Below are positions 35,329 to 44,055 of a DNA stretch of 47,148 nt, in pieces; the first letter of the stretch is position 1; every line of letters begins with the position of its first letter. A program made the position numbers and the translations under genes. The DNA is from an uncultured Devosia sp. (GTDB taxonomy: Bacteria > Pseudomonadota > Alphaproteobacteria > Rhizobiales > Devosiaceae): contig NZ_CAJXJS010000027.1 of assembly GCF_913055165.1 (NCBI RefSeq), positions 1 through 47,148 of the forward strand, given 5' to 3'. The notes below the pieces were generated by a model. It did not search any database. It saw only the letters and a list, made by a program, of their open reading frames with translations, and was not told the origin of the DNA.

Positions 35329-36485
35329 GTGATCTCACCGCCGTCCTCGGCGCGCGCATTTTCGACGGCGACACCTGGCACGGCCATGCCGCGCTGCTGG
35401 TCGAGTTCGGCTATGTCGTCGGGATTGTGCAGCTTGGCGATGTTCCCGCACATGCCCAGCGTGTCGAACTCGATGGCGGCTTGCTCGTCCCCGGCTTTGT
35501 CGACCTCCAGGTCAATGGCGGCGGCGGCGTGTTGTTCAACAACAGCCCCACCCTGGATGCCATCCGGACCATCTGCCGGGCCCACGCCCAATTCGGGACG
35601 ACGGCCCTGTTGCCCACGCTCATCACCGACACTGTCGAGATCAACGAACAGGCCATCGCCGCCGGCGTCGCCGCCCACGCCGAGCGTGTGCCGGGTTTTG
35701 CCGGCCTGCATCTGGAAGGGCCCCATCTGGCCCTGTCGCGCAAGGGCACGCATGACCCGGCGTTGATCCGCCCCATGGGCCAAGCAGATCTGGAGCGTCT
35801 CTGCTCGGCCGCTTCGGACCTGCCCCGGCTGCTCTGCACCATCGCCGCCGAAACAGTGCCGCCTGATCAGATCGCGCGTCTCGTCGATGCGGGCGCCATT
35901 GTCAGCATCGGCCATTCCGATGCGGGATACGATCTGGCCATCGCCGCCTTCGACGCCGGGGCCAGCATGGCGACCCATTTGTTCAATGCCATGAGCCAAT
36001 TGGGCAATCGCGAGCCCGGCCTGGTCGGGGCGGTGCTGGACCGGCCGGATGTGCATGCAGGCCTCATTGCCGATGGAATCCATGTTCATCCAGCGACCAT
36101 GGCCGCCGCGCTGCGCGCCAAGCAGGGCCCGGGCCACATCTTCCTTGTCACCGATTCCATGTCCCAGACCGGCACCGATCTCAAGACGATCGAGCTCAAC
36201 GGCCGGACCATTACGCGTGCCGATGGCGCACTCCGCCTGGCAGACGGAACTCTTGCTGGTGCCGATCTCGACATGATCGATGCCGTGAACTTCGTGATCG
36301 ACCACCTGGGCTATGAGCCGGGCGAGGCCTTGCGCATGGCCTCTCTATATCCCGCGCGCGCGATTGGCGCGGATGACCGGATCGGCCACCTGCAGGTCGG
36401 CGCCGAGGCCAGCTTCGTGCACCTGGATGACAGCCGGCACGTACAGTCGACCTGGATTGCCGGCGAGAAGGTTTGGGCCGCTTGA
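35325..36485 (+). CDS. nagA: N-acetylglucosamine-6-phosphate deacetylase NagA
   Basis: The 386-residue amidohydrolase removes acetate from GlcNAc-6-phosphate, feeding the preceding NagB-II. Motifs: LVPGFVDLQVNGGGG, metal-binding HLEGPHL, VSIGHSDAGYD, THLFNAMSQLGNREPGLVG and the catalytic aspartate in LVTDSM. Length is normal. ATG 35325 overlaps the preceding stop (ATGA). The pathway MurQ-NagA-NagB-II would take MurNAc-6-P to fructose-6-P; no kinase or phosphotransferase gene is in view. Confidence 0.96.
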   Translation: MSDLTAVLGARIFDGDTWHGHAALLVEFGYVVGIVQLGDVPAHAQRVELDGGLLVPGFVDLQVNGGGGVLFNNSPTLDAIRTICRAHAQFGTTALLPTLITDTVEINEQAIAAGVAAHAERVPGFAGLHLEGPHLALSRKGTHDPALIRPMGQADLERLCSAASDLPRLLCTIAAETVPPDQIARLVDAGAIVSIGHSDAGYDLAIAAFDAGASMATHLFNAMSQLGNREPGLVGAVLDRPDVHAGLIADGIHVHPATMAAALRAKQGPGHIFLVTDSMSQTGTDLKTIELNGRTITRADGALRLADGTLAGADLDMIDAVNFVIDHLGYEPGEALRMASLYPARAIGADDRIGHLQVGAEASFVHLDDSRHVQSTWIAGEKVWAA

Positions 36486-36499
36486 AATAGCGCCGGGGC

Positions 36500-37240
36500 C
36501 TACCCTCGCCCGATATAGGGCATGGCTGTCGCCATCACAGTCATTAACTGGACATTCGCCACCAGCGGCAGGCTGGCCATGTAACGTACGGCATCAACAA
36601 CATGGGCCACATCGAAGGTCGGTTCGGGCATCATGGTGCCATTGGCCTGCAATGATCCCGAACTCATGGTGCTCGTCATGTCGGTTGCAGCATTGCCGAT
36701 GTCGATCTGCCCGCAAGCGATATTGTAGGCGCGGCCATCCAGCGAGATCGATTTGGTCAATCCGGTGATGGCGTGCTTGCTGGTGGTATAGGAGGCTGCT
36801 TGCGGGCGCGGCACATAGGCCGAGATCGAGCCATTGTTGATGATCCGTCCGCCCTGTGGCTGCTGATCCCGCATCATGCGGAAGGCGGCTTGGGCGACAT
36901 AGAAGGCGCCATTGAGATTGGTGTCGATCATCTCCCGCCACACCGCCGTGTCCAGATCGCCGAAATTCGTCGCCGGTGCGAAGCGCCCTGCATTGTTGAA
37001 GACCAGATCGAGCCGGCCGTGTTTCTGGCCGAGCGCGTCGAACATCGCCGCCACCGATTCTGCATCCGCAACGTCACAGACATATCCGTCCAGTCCGGCC
37101 TCCGAGGCCAGTTCATGCACGAGAGCGGCCCGGCGTCCGCAGATGGCCACCTGCCAGCCATCCTGCTTGAGCCCCCGCGCCACCGCCAGACCGATCCCGG
37201 ATGTTCCTCCCGTAACCAGTGCTACCTTGCTTTCGCCCAT
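36500..37240 (-). CDS. Short-chain dehydrogenase/reductase (SDR)
   Basis: The 246-residue classical SDR starts at ATG 37240 behind GAGGAGA. It has the NAD(P) motif TGGTSGIG near the N-terminus, [13 protein letters not shown], the catalytic serine in NNGSISAY and YTTSK. The arginines in CGRRAA after the second strand suggest NADP preference. The substrate is unknown. It is convergent with nagA (14-base gap) and divergent from the porin gene, so no operon context helps. Confidence 0.92.
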   Translation of the reverse strand: MGESKVALVTGGTSGIGLAVARGLKQDGWQVAICGRRAALVHELASEAGLDGYVCDVADAESVAAMFDALGQKHGRLDLVFNNAGRFAPATNFGDLDTAVWREMIDTNLNGAFYVAQAAFRMMRDQQPQGGRIINNGSISAYVPRPQAASYTTSKHAITGLTKSISLDGRAYNIACGQIDIGNAATDMTSTMSSGSLQANGTMMPEPTFDVAHVVDAVRYMASLPLVANVQLMTVMATAMPYIGRG

Positions 37241-37632
37241 GCCTGTCTCCTCATCGTTCCACGTCAGTGCCACAGATGGGGCACGCTGCCACATTTGCCG
37301 CGCCGTGGCCGCCTTCGCTATATCTCTGGCGCGCAAATGCCGGGCAATCCTGCAATTTTAACGCTTTGTTCAGCTCGCTTAACAGTCCGTTTCCAGGTGT
37401 GTGCTGAATCTGCAACAACTGCCGCGCAACCAGATTGTGACAACCCCAAAACCCGCTTGCCGCGATTGCGTCAGCTTTTTGCATGCGTAGAGTGGGTCTT
37501 GCGAATCCATGCATGGGATCGTTTGTCGGTCGCAACGCGACGGCAACACACAGCACCACGAATTGTGTGGTCGCGTTTCGACAAACCGCTGGGTAACCGG
37601 CACAAAGAATGACTGACTTTGGAGGTCAATTA
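37241..37632. promoter_or_regulatory. Divergent regulatory region between SDR and porin genes
   Basis: No gene is seen in these 392 bases. They should hold the strong porin promoter and a leader. Visible structure: the palindrome CCATGCATGG at 37507-37516, the small inverted repeat GTCGC-AAC-GCGAC near 37530-37545, and a strong GGAGG ribosome site seven to eight bases before the porin ATG. I could not place -35/-10 boxes with confidence. Confidence 0.45.
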
Positions 37633-39081
37633 ATGAAACTCAAGAGCCTTATCCTCGGTTCTGTTGCTGCCGCTGGTCTCTCGACCGCTGGCTTCGCTGC
37701 CGATCTGGGTGTTCTCACCTCGCTCGACGTCTGTGACTCGCTCGGCATCTCCGGCCTGACCATCTCGTCCTCGGACAACTGCCTGCAGATCACCGGCGGC
37801 GTGAAGTACGAACTCCAGTGGGGCGACTACAACGCCAACTGGAACGGCGGCACCAACCCGGCTTGGATCAACGCCCAGGACGGTGGCCGCAATGTCATGG
37901 ACAACGGTTCTACCGCTGGCCTCGACAACGACTGGCGCTCCAAGGTTGAAGCTTGGCTGAAGTTCGTCGGCACCGCTTCGTCTGACTTCGGTCCGGCTTC
38001 TGCCACCATCAAGCTGAAGTCCGTTCAGGACTGGCAGGTTACTGACGAAGGTGCTCGCGCGGTTGGTGGTGATGCCACTGCGAACATTGCCGGCGCAAAT
38101 GGCGACTGGATCATCGACGAGGCTTATGTCTCGATCGGCGATACCACCACCATCATGGCTGGTAAGAAGGGTTCGATTGCCAACTTCGGCGATGACGAGC
38201 CGTTCAACTTCCTCGGCCTGTTCAATTCAGATGCCGTTGATAAGGGCGTGATGTTCGCCAATGACCTGCCGAAAGATGGTGGTCACGTGATCCAGGTCGT
38301 GTCCGACCTCGGTAACGGTGTGGTTGTCAAGGCTGGCCTTGAGAACCTCGATAGCTCTGCTCAGGGTGCCTTTGGTCAGCAGGTGCCGACCAATGTTGCA
38401 AATAACGTTGTTGGTGGCTGGTACACCGGTAATGCTGCTGGTCAGAACGCCGGTACCGCCATCGGTGTGCTTGAATATGCCGGTGAAGGCATCACCGCTC
38501 ACGTCACCGCCCTTGCCGGTGGTATCCTCGACGGGATCGTCGAAGATTGGGCCGTGCACGCCGGCGTGACCGGTACCTTCGACATGTTCAAGGTCCGTGC
38601 TGCTGGTGCCTACAGCGCCAACAACACCAACGACAGCTACTGGAATGTCCTGGGTTCGGCTGAAGCCACCTTCGACATGTTCAAGATCGCTCTGTCGGGT
38701 GAAGCCACCGGTGGTCAGGCCAACAATGTCGCTGTCGCCACCCAGACCGGTATCGGCGGCTCCATCGGCGCCACCGTCACCGAAGGCGTGAGCATCAACC
38801 TCGGTGGTCGTTGGTTCGATGAAGACACCGCTGCTGCCAACACCGAAGGTTACCAGGTCGCTGCCCAGCTCGTGGCTGCCGTCTCTGAAACCATCACCCT
38901 CACCGGTGAAGTCGGCGTCTACGGCACCAACAAGCCGGCTGCTCTGACCCAGACCGACTTCTACGGCGCTGCCGAACTGGCCTGGGCTCCGGGCGGTGGT
39001 TTCACCTCGTCCGTCAAGGGCGAAGTCCACCAGAACGGTGCCTACAAGGTCACCTTCAAGGCCGCCAAGGAATTCAAGTAA
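37633..39081 (+). CDS. Porin (Porin_2-like, alphaproteobacterial outer-membrane channel)
   Basis: The 482-residue precursor starts at ATG 37633 behind GGAGGTC and has a signal peptide (MKLKSLILGSVAAAGLSTAG, cleavage after GFAA). The mature part is aspartate-, glycine- and tyrosine/tryptophan-rich with alternating strands and ends in a final beta strand (VTFKAAKEFK). Opening residues DNCLQITGGVKYELQWGDY are those of rhizobial/Devosia porins. Codon use is strongly biased to GGT, GCT, GTT, TTC and AAG, unlike the neighbours, indicating very high expression. A strong terminator follows directly. Confidence 0.88.
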   Translation: MKLKSLILGSVAAAGLSTAGFAADLGVLTSLDVCDSLGISGLTISSSDNCLQITGGVKYELQWGDYNANWNGGTNPAWINAQDGGRNVMDNGSTAGLDNDWRSKVEAWLKFVGTASSDFGPASATIKLKSVQDWQVTDEGARAVGGDATANIAGANGDWIIDEAYVSIGDTTTIMAGKKGSIANFGDDEPFNFLGLFNSDAVDKGVMFANDLPKDGGHVIQVVSDLGNGVVVKAGLENLDSSAQGAFGQQVPTNVANNVVGGWYTGNAAGQNAGTAIGVLEYAGEGITAHVTALAGGILDGIVEDWAVHAGVTGTFDMFKVRAAGAYSANNTNDSYWNVLGSAEATFDMFKIALSGEATGGQANNVAVATQTGIGGSIGATVTEGVSINLGGRWFDEDTAAANTEGYQVAAQLVAAVSETITLTGEVGVYGTNKPAALTQTDFYGAAELAWAPGGGFTSSVKGEVHQNGAYKVTFKAAKEFK

Positions 39082-39105
39082 TCCTCGGATTACATCTGAA
39101 TTCGG

Positions 39106-39138
39106 AAAGGCCCGGCTCTGCCGGGCCTTTCTGTTTTT
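39106..39138 (+). terminator. Strong intrinsic terminator of the porin gene
   Basis: Perfect 11-base arms AAAGGCCCGGC and GCCGGGCCTTT with loop TCT, followed by CTGTTTTT, begin 24 bases after the porin stop. Confidence 0.95.
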
Positions 39139-39157
39139 GAGCCGTGCCAAAGGCAAA

Positions 39158-39228
39158 TTCGCTGACGGTTCGCTTGGCGAATGCGCGGCTCCTGTGGAGC
39201 TGGGCAAGTCCAGAAGGCCATGAGCGCC
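39158..39228 (+). repeat. REP-like intergenic element with tail, copy 2
   Basis: The element aligns with 45556-45625: both have GACGGTTCGC, then a GGCTCC-TGT-GGAGC hairpin (39187-39201 here, one G-T pair), then GGGCAAGTC and AGAAGGCCA-x-GAG. The full unit is about 70 bases, in the same orientation in both places, and lies downstream of a gene each time. Confidence 0.8.
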
Positions 39229-39289
39229 ACACTGGGATGAGCAAGCTGCAAAAGCGAGCGCCATTTCTTGTAGCTGCGCCGCCCCATTT

Positions 39290-39340
39290 CCTCTCCCCAT
39301 CGGGGAGAGGTGGCTCGGCGAAGCCGAGTCGGTGAGGGGG
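39290..39340 (+). repeat. RIME-like double-palindrome intergenic element, copy 2
   Basis: Palindrome CCTCTCCCC/GGGGAGAGG (39290-39310) is followed by GGCTCGGC-GAA-GCCGAGTC (39312-39330, one G-T pair) and GGTGAGGGGG. It matches the copy at 12282-12332 in layout and orientation, with a second stem of different sequence that still pairs. From 39341 to 39537 I see nothing further except the run-up to the next gene. Confidence 0.78.
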
Positions 39341-39537
39341 AGTTTCTCCGCACACCGCGGATTCGAGAACATTACCTGCGTCTGACGCAATGGCAGCCCT
39401 CGCGACGGACATTACTCCCCAACAGGTGGAGGATGCCCCTCAGGCACGCCAGTGTTTCGCCTCCACCCCTTTTTCCTTTGTCCTTCCCGGCAAATCATCT
39501 AACCTCTTGAAAATTGCGGTTTTCCAATGGATTCGGG

Positions 39538-42396
39538 ATGATCAGGGACCTCCTCAAGTGGGTGGCGCCGGGTGTTGTGACAGTCCTGGGCGGCACGGCC
39601 GCTGCCCTGGCCTTCGCCACCCCGGCCATGGTGGGCAATCTGGAAAGCCAGGGCAGGGAAGTCCTCGCTTCTGACGGCTATTATTGGGCCCACTTCACCA
39701 TCTCGGGACGCCAGCTCACCCTCTCCGGAACGACTTTCTCTGATACGGAACGCGACCTCGTCATCCAGCGCCTTGCTGGTCTGCCCGGTGTCGCGGGGGT
39801 CGAGCAAATCGTCACAGTCGCGCCGCTCGCCACGCCTTATCGAATTAATGTTGCAGTTGAGGATCGGGGCGTAAGTCTCTATGGCAGCGTGCCCAATGAA
39901 GAGCTACGTCAGTCTCTCGCCTCCAGACCGGGCCTGGTTGCCGCGGACCTGCAAATTCGCTCCGGCCAGCCTGATGAAGCCCAGTGGCTGCGTGGTGTCG
40001 AGTTCGCCCTGTCACAGGCCCAGCTTGTCACTTCCGGTCATTTCGAGCTCTCCGGCCTGACCCTGAACGCAACTGGCCAGGCCAGTTCAGAGCGCGCGCT
40101 CGGACATTTGCAGATGGCTTTGGCCGCGCTGCCGTCGGGCATTGCCAAAGGGCAGATTGCAGTCGAGCCCGTCCGCATCACTCCCTATGTCTGGCGCGCA
40201 GACTATGACGGGCACCGCATCGCCATTTCCGGCTATGTACCGGAGGAGCAGATCGTCGATCGGCTGCGTCTCGCCGACGTCTCCGGCGTACCGATCGCCA
40301 CGGGCCTGTCCCTTGCTTCCGGTGCGCCGGCAGGTTTCGCCGAGCAGGCGCGGCGCCTGGTCGAGCAATTGGCGCGGCTCGAGGAAGGGGAGGGCCGCAT
40401 TGTCGATGGCGTCAGCCGTCTCACGGGGGTTCCGCCAAGCCTTGAGGTTGCGCAAGCAGTGACCGAGGCCTTGTCCGGCCCGAATTCCATTGTCGAGCTG
40501 CAGCCGCCGCGCATCGCCGACTACTGGGTCAGCATCAATCGGCAGCCGGGCAATGTGCTGGTATTCGATGGCTATGTGCCCGACGAAACGACCCGGTCGA
40601 AATTTGCTGACCTCGACGGCGCAGATGTTTCCTTCCTTAAGTTCGGTGCAGGCGCACCGGCTGGCTATCATGGTGCCGTGGATTTCGGCCTCGAATTGCT
40701 CGCCCATCTTTCCGAAGGGCGCTTCGCTCTTGCCGGTGACGCCGTCTCGCTTTCAGGCATCGCGCAATCACCGGCCGATTACCGGATGGTCCGGTCACGG
40801 CTTGAGTCAGCCCTGCCTCAGGGATTGATATTGGGCGAAGCGGCGGTGCAGGCACCTCCCGCCGCGGCCTACAATTTCACAATCCGTCGCGATGAAACTG
40901 GGGCAGTGATCCTCAGCGGCATGCTGCCGGCTCCAGAGGTCGAAACAGAACTCTTGTCTCTTGCCGGACCGTCTGCACGCTCGAAGGTCACTTATGCCTC
41001 GGGTGAAGCGCCCAACTTCGTTGCATCCGCAGAGCAGGCCATGCAGTTCCTGCCCTGGTTGCGCCAGGGAGAGATCCGTTTTGACGGCACGGGCTGGTCC
41101 GTCACAGGAGAGCCCGCCTCGGTCATCGACAAGGGTTCGATAGAGGCCGAGTTTGCCGTCCAGGGCCTCGCCCAGGCCGGCTGGTCACTGGCACTGACCA
41201 GCCCGAAGCCTGCTCCCGTGGCGGCTGATCCCTTTGTCTGGTCCGCCGAGCGTCTGGCCGACGGCAGTTTCCTGTTCCAGGGCAATGTGCCCGCCACAGC
41301 GCTGCAGGACTATCTCAAGGTCCATGTGGGCACCCGGGTCACCGATACCAGCCGCGTGGCGCTTGGTGCGCCTGACAATTTTGCCCTCCAGGTAAATGCC
41401 GCCGTCGATGCGCTCCTGGCCTTGGAGCAGGGCAGGGTGGCCTTCGATGGCAAGTCCTGGTCCCTTTCCGGAACTGCTGCTAGCGGTGCGGCGCGTCAGG
41501 CCAGCCTGGACGTGGCCGCTCCGCTCGATCTCGCCGCAGGGGCCGAGGTCGTGGTGCCCGAACCCGTCGATACCCGACCCTATGTGTGGTCCGCAAGCAA
41601 GTCCGCCACCGGCGCAATCGTCTTTGAAGGCTTTGTGCCCGCAGAATCCCTGCAGCGTTTCCTCGCGGTACGCGGGGGAGAGACCGCCATCGACAACACC
41701 GAGGTCAGAACCGGCGCTCCAGCAGAGTTTTCCCTCGAGGTCCTGCAGGCCCTGGATGTGTTGGCCCTCATCGAGAGCGGCGAGGTCGCGTTCGATGGTG
41801 CAAGCTGGACCGCAAATGGCAATATCGCTGCGGCCGAACGTTTGGCAGATGCCGAGGCCGCCCTTGGCACGGCCCTGCCCAAATGGTCACTGGCGCTCTC
41901 CGCTCCCGCTGTCGAGCCGGCTGAGCCCGCTACGCCGCCAGAGGAACCTGTGCAGGCCGAGGCCATCGCCGCAACGTCGGAAGAAGCCCCACCGCCTGCC
42001 GCGGCATCCTCAAATCTGGCGCTGTGCGAAGCCCGCCTGGCCGAACTTTCCGCGCACAATGCAATTCTCTTCCAGTCGGGTGCCGCCATCATCTCCGCCA
42101 GCGCCTCGGCGGAGCTCGACGCCTTCGCCGAGGCGCTCGCCCTTTGCCCCAACGCCGTCATCGATGTCGAAGGCCACACAGACAGCGATGGCGACGATCA
42201 GCGCAACCTCGCTCTTTCGGTGGCCAGGGCCGAGGCGGTCGTCAACGCCCTGATCGAGCGCGGCGTTGCCCCCGAACGGCTCTATGCCATCGGCTATGGT
42301 GAGGCCAAACCAGTCGCCGACAACGCCACCGCAGCCGGCAAGCGTCAGAACCGGCGTATCGTGGTCTCCGTCCGGGCGGCTGGCGGAGAGGGTTGA
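39538..42396 (+). CDS. Large envelope protein: N-terminal membrane anchor, BON domain, six tandem repeats, C-terminal OmpA domain
   Basis: The 952-residue protein starts at ATG 39538 (a TTG at 39514 is in frame) with a hydrophobic anchor of about residues 9-32. A BON-like segment follows (about 45-100), then six tandem units of 110-120 residues starting near residues 100, 215, 327, 443, 564 and 680. The later units open with PYVW or PFVW and contain a [DE]G-x-[VL]P step, a GAP-x-x-[FY] step and a VAFDG-x-[SG]W strand. A Pro/Glu/Ala linker (796-830) leads to an OmpA-like peptidoglycan-binding domain (VIDVEGHTDSDGDDQRNLAL, KRQNRRI). It would bridge inner membrane and cell wall. It heads a three-gene set. 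Confidence 0.88.
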   Translation: MIRDLLKWVAPGVVTVLGGTAAALAFATPAMVGNLESQGREVLASDGYYWAHFTISGRQLTLSGTTFSDTERDLVIQRLAGLPGVAGVEQIVTVAPLATPYRINVAVEDRGVSLYGSVPNEELRQSLASRPGLVAADLQIRSGQPDEAQWLRGVEFALSQAQLVTSGHFELSGLTLNATGQASSERALGHLQMALAALPSGIAKGQIAVEPVRITPYVWRADYDGHRIAISGYVPEEQIVDRLRLADVSGVPIATGLSLASGAPAGFAEQARRLVEQLARLEEGEGRIVDGVSRLTGVPPSLEVAQAVTEALSGPNSIVELQPPRIADYWVSINRQPGNVLVFDGYVPDETTRSKFADLDGADVSFLKFGAGAPAGYHGAVDFGLELLAHLSEGRFALAGDAVSLSGIAQSPADYRMVRSRLESALPQGLILGEAAVQAPPAAAYNFTIRRDETGAVILSGMLPAPEVETELLSLAGPSARSKVTYASGEAPNFVASAEQAMQFLPWLRQGEIRFDGTGWSVTGEPASVIDKGSIEAEFAVQGLAQAGWSLALTSPKPAPVAADPFVWSAERLADGSFLFQGNVPATALQDYLKVHVGTRVTDTSRVALGAPDNFALQVNAAVDALLALEQGRVAFDGKSWSLSGTAASGAARQASLDVAAPLDLAAGAEVVVPEPVDTRPYVWSASKSATGAIVFEGFVPAESLQRFLAVRGGETAIDNTEVRTGAPAEFSLEVLQALDVLALIESGEVAFDGASWTANGNIAAAERLADAEAALGTALPKWSLALSAPAVEPAEPATPPEEPVQAEAIAATSEEAPPPAAASSNLALCEARLAELSAHNAILFQSGAAIISASASAELDAFAEALALCPNAVIDVEGHTDSDGDDQRNLALSVARAEAVVNALIERGVAPERLYAIGYGEAKPVADNATAAGKRQNRRIVVSVRAAGGEG

Positions 42397-42406
42397 GCCA
42401 GGGCCG

Positions 42407-42529
42407 ATGACGTCATTCTGGACGACGCTTCTGTTTCTCCTGGGCTATTACTGGCCATTCATGGCCGTGGCCGGTGCCGTTGGTCTGGTAACTGGTTGGT
42501 TGAGCCTCAGCCGCGGTGAGCGCGGATGA
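42407..42529 (+). CDS. 40-residue single-span membrane protein
   Basis: ATG 42407 lies 11 bases after the stop of the BON-OmpA gene, with AGGG just upstream, and the stop overlaps the next ATG (ATGA). The product is almost entirely one or two hydrophobic stretches (FWTTLLFLLGYYWPFMAVAG, then VGLVTGWLSL) with a basic end (SRGERG), predicting one tight transmembrane hairpin or a single helix with the C-terminus in the cytoplasm. No family is recognised. Coupling on both sides makes a genuine gene likely, perhaps a partner or assembly factor of its neighbours. Confidence 0.65.
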   Translation: MTSFWTTLLFLLGYYWPFMAVAGAVGLVTGWLSLSRGERG

Positions 42530-43047
42530 TTCCCGTCGAGCACATCATCGAAATCGCGCTACTGGTACTCGTTGCCTATCTTCTGGGGTGCAGCCTGGGT
42601 TATGGGGCGCATGCGGCCGTGCGGGCCAGTGCAAACAGGCCGCGCTTCGCCGCATCTGCGCCGACACCCACGCCTGTCCCGGTACCGCAAACGTCATCCG
42701 CCAATGCGCCCACGCTGCGCTCGGCTGCCCGCCGCCTGGCCGGGGCAGTGGAAAAGGAAGACGCCGAGCCGCAGAAGCCCACACCAACAGCGTCCCAGCA
42801 GCGACCGCCGGATTTGCCCGCCCCACGCCACGGTGTTCCGGACGATCTCAAGCAAATCAAGGGTATAGGTCCAAAAACGGAATCAGCGCTGAACGATCTG
42901 GGCATCTATCATTACGACCAGATTGCCGCCTGGGCACCGGCTCACATCGAATGGCTGGAGGGGCGTATTGCCGTCAAGGGCCGCATCGGGCGCGAGCACT
43001 GGGTTGAACAGGCCGTCCTGCTGGCCACGGCCACGCCCGCCACTTGA
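42526..43047 (+). CDS. Membrane-anchored helix-hairpin-helix protein
   Basis: The 173-residue product has one N-terminal transmembrane helix (IIEIALLVLVAYLLGCSLGY), a Pro/Ala/Thr-rich linker to about residue 102, and a C-terminal helix-hairpin-helix module (DDLKQIKGIGPKTESALNDL, then GIYHYDQIAAWAPAHIEWLE and GRIGREHWVEQA). The same module appears as a C-terminal extension of NuoE and ribosomal protein L21 in rhizobia, where it may aid nucleic-acid or protein contact. It starts on the ATGA overlap with the 40-residue gene and ends 3 bases from the convergent hydrolase. Confidence 0.85.
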   Translation: MIPVEHIIEIALLVLVAYLLGCSLGYGAHAAVRASANRPRFAASAPTPTPVPVPQTSSANAPTLRSAARRLAGAVEKEDAEPQKPTPTASQQRPPDLPAPRHGVPDDLKQIKGIGPKTESALNDLGIYHYDQIAAWAPAHIEWLEGRIAVKGRIGREHWVEQAVLLATATPAT

Positions 43048-43050
43048 TTG

Positions 43051-44001
43051 TCAGGCCGCTCGCCGCCGCGTCCCACCCAACGCGAACACGAAGCCCGCGA
43101 TAGCCTCGATTTCTGGCTGCTGGTCGAACAGCGCCGGCGACCCTTGGCCGGCTATGGTCAGCGCCACCGCCTCGGGCCGGCGGCGGACCATCTCGTCAAA
43201 GGTTTCGCGACGAAGCTGATCGGTCAATTGCGTCCGTAGCACCATCAGGGGCGCACAGGTAAGCGCGTCGTAAAGCGGCCATTGCGCCACCAGAATATCG
43301 TCGAAGCTGATATCCTTGATCTGGTCGAGCAGCCGCGGGTCGAACAGGGGGCGTGCCCGACCGCGCTTGTCGAACCAGTGGCTCCTGAGCGCCAGCGCAT
43401 CCAGCTCGGCCTCGGAGTGCCCCGGATAGTCGCCGCCCAGCATGCGCCGAAAGCCATTCGCAACCGCCTTGGCGCCGCGCAGGGATTCGACATGGGCCAG
43501 ATTGTTGCGCAGTCGCACAATGCCGCGGGAATCCGTCACCGGCCCGGCATCCACAAGCACGGTGCCGCCCACCAGCAAGGGATGCTGCGCCGCCAGCGCC
43601 ATGGCGACCTGGCCCCCGTGGCCCTGACCGAGCACAATGGCCCGGCCGATGCCGAGGGCAAACAGCAGGTCGGCGACGTCCGCCGCATCAGCAAGCGTGC
43701 TGTACTGGATCTCTCGCGGTCGATCATCGGCGCGGCCGCGCCCCGGCAGGTCGATCAGCACAATCGGCCAGTCACCAGACCCAAGCCTATGAAAATAGGT
43801 CACAAAATTGGTGAAGTCGCTCATGTTCCGATGGTAGCCGGCCAGACACACCAGAGGCATGCGGCCGGCTCGGAAGCTGCCGCGCAGATGCACTGCAGCG
43901 CGCGTACGGGCATCCCCCAGGCAGATGTGGGTCACGGTCAGCCCCACAAATGCAGGATGGGCATCCGGAACCTTGCGGCGGCTGGCAAAGAACGGTTTCA
44001 T
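43051..44001 (-). CDS. Alpha/beta-hydrolase-fold protein lacking the usual serine nucleophile
   Basis: The 316-residue protein starts at ATG 44001 with AAGAAG upstream. It follows the alpha/beta-hydrolase plan: VCLAGYHRN (oxyanion strand), [15 protein letters not shown], the nucleophile elbow, [10 protein letters not shown], and [19 protein letters not shown] near the acid residue. The elbow reads GQGHGG where the family normally has G-x-S-x-G, so the nucleophile position is glycine. Either it is a non-catalytic member or it uses another chemistry. The open frame continues upstream over dapA, but this part is a shadow. It is divergent from dapA. Confidence 0.85.
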   Translation of the reverse strand: MKPFFASRRKVPDAHPAFVGLTVTHICLGDARTRAAVHLRGSFRAGRMPLVCLAGYHRNMSDFTNFVTYFHRLGSGDWPIVLIDLPGRGRADDRPREIQYSTLADAADVADLLFALGIGRAIVLGQGHGGQVAMALAAQHPLLVGGTVLVDAGPVTDSRGIVRLRNNLAHVESLRGAKAVANGFRRMLGGDYPGHSEAELDALALRSHWFDKRGRARPLFDPRLLDQIKDISFDDILVAQWPLYDALTCAPLMVLRTQLTDQLRRETFDEMVRRRPEAVALTIAGQGSPALFDQQPEIEAIAGFVFALGGTRRRAA

Positions 44002-44032
44002 GGCTTCTTTTACCGGCCTCGGAGCCCCCGAA

Positions 44033-44055
44033 ACAAGGCGTTTCACGCGCCTTGT
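44033..44055. promoter_or_regulatory. Inverted repeat in the hydrolase-dapA divergent gap
   Basis: ACAAGGCG-TTTCACG-CGCCTTGT has perfect 8-base arms, 32 bases upstream of the hydrolase ATG and about 120 upstream of dapA. It may be an operator or a leader hairpin. Confidence 0.45.

Noticed and set aside
38227..39390. A 387-codon minus-strand frame over the porin gene and terminator
   Set aside because: It crosses a strong terminator and mirrors the porin; its Gly/Asp/Val-rich composition is the complement of porin codons.
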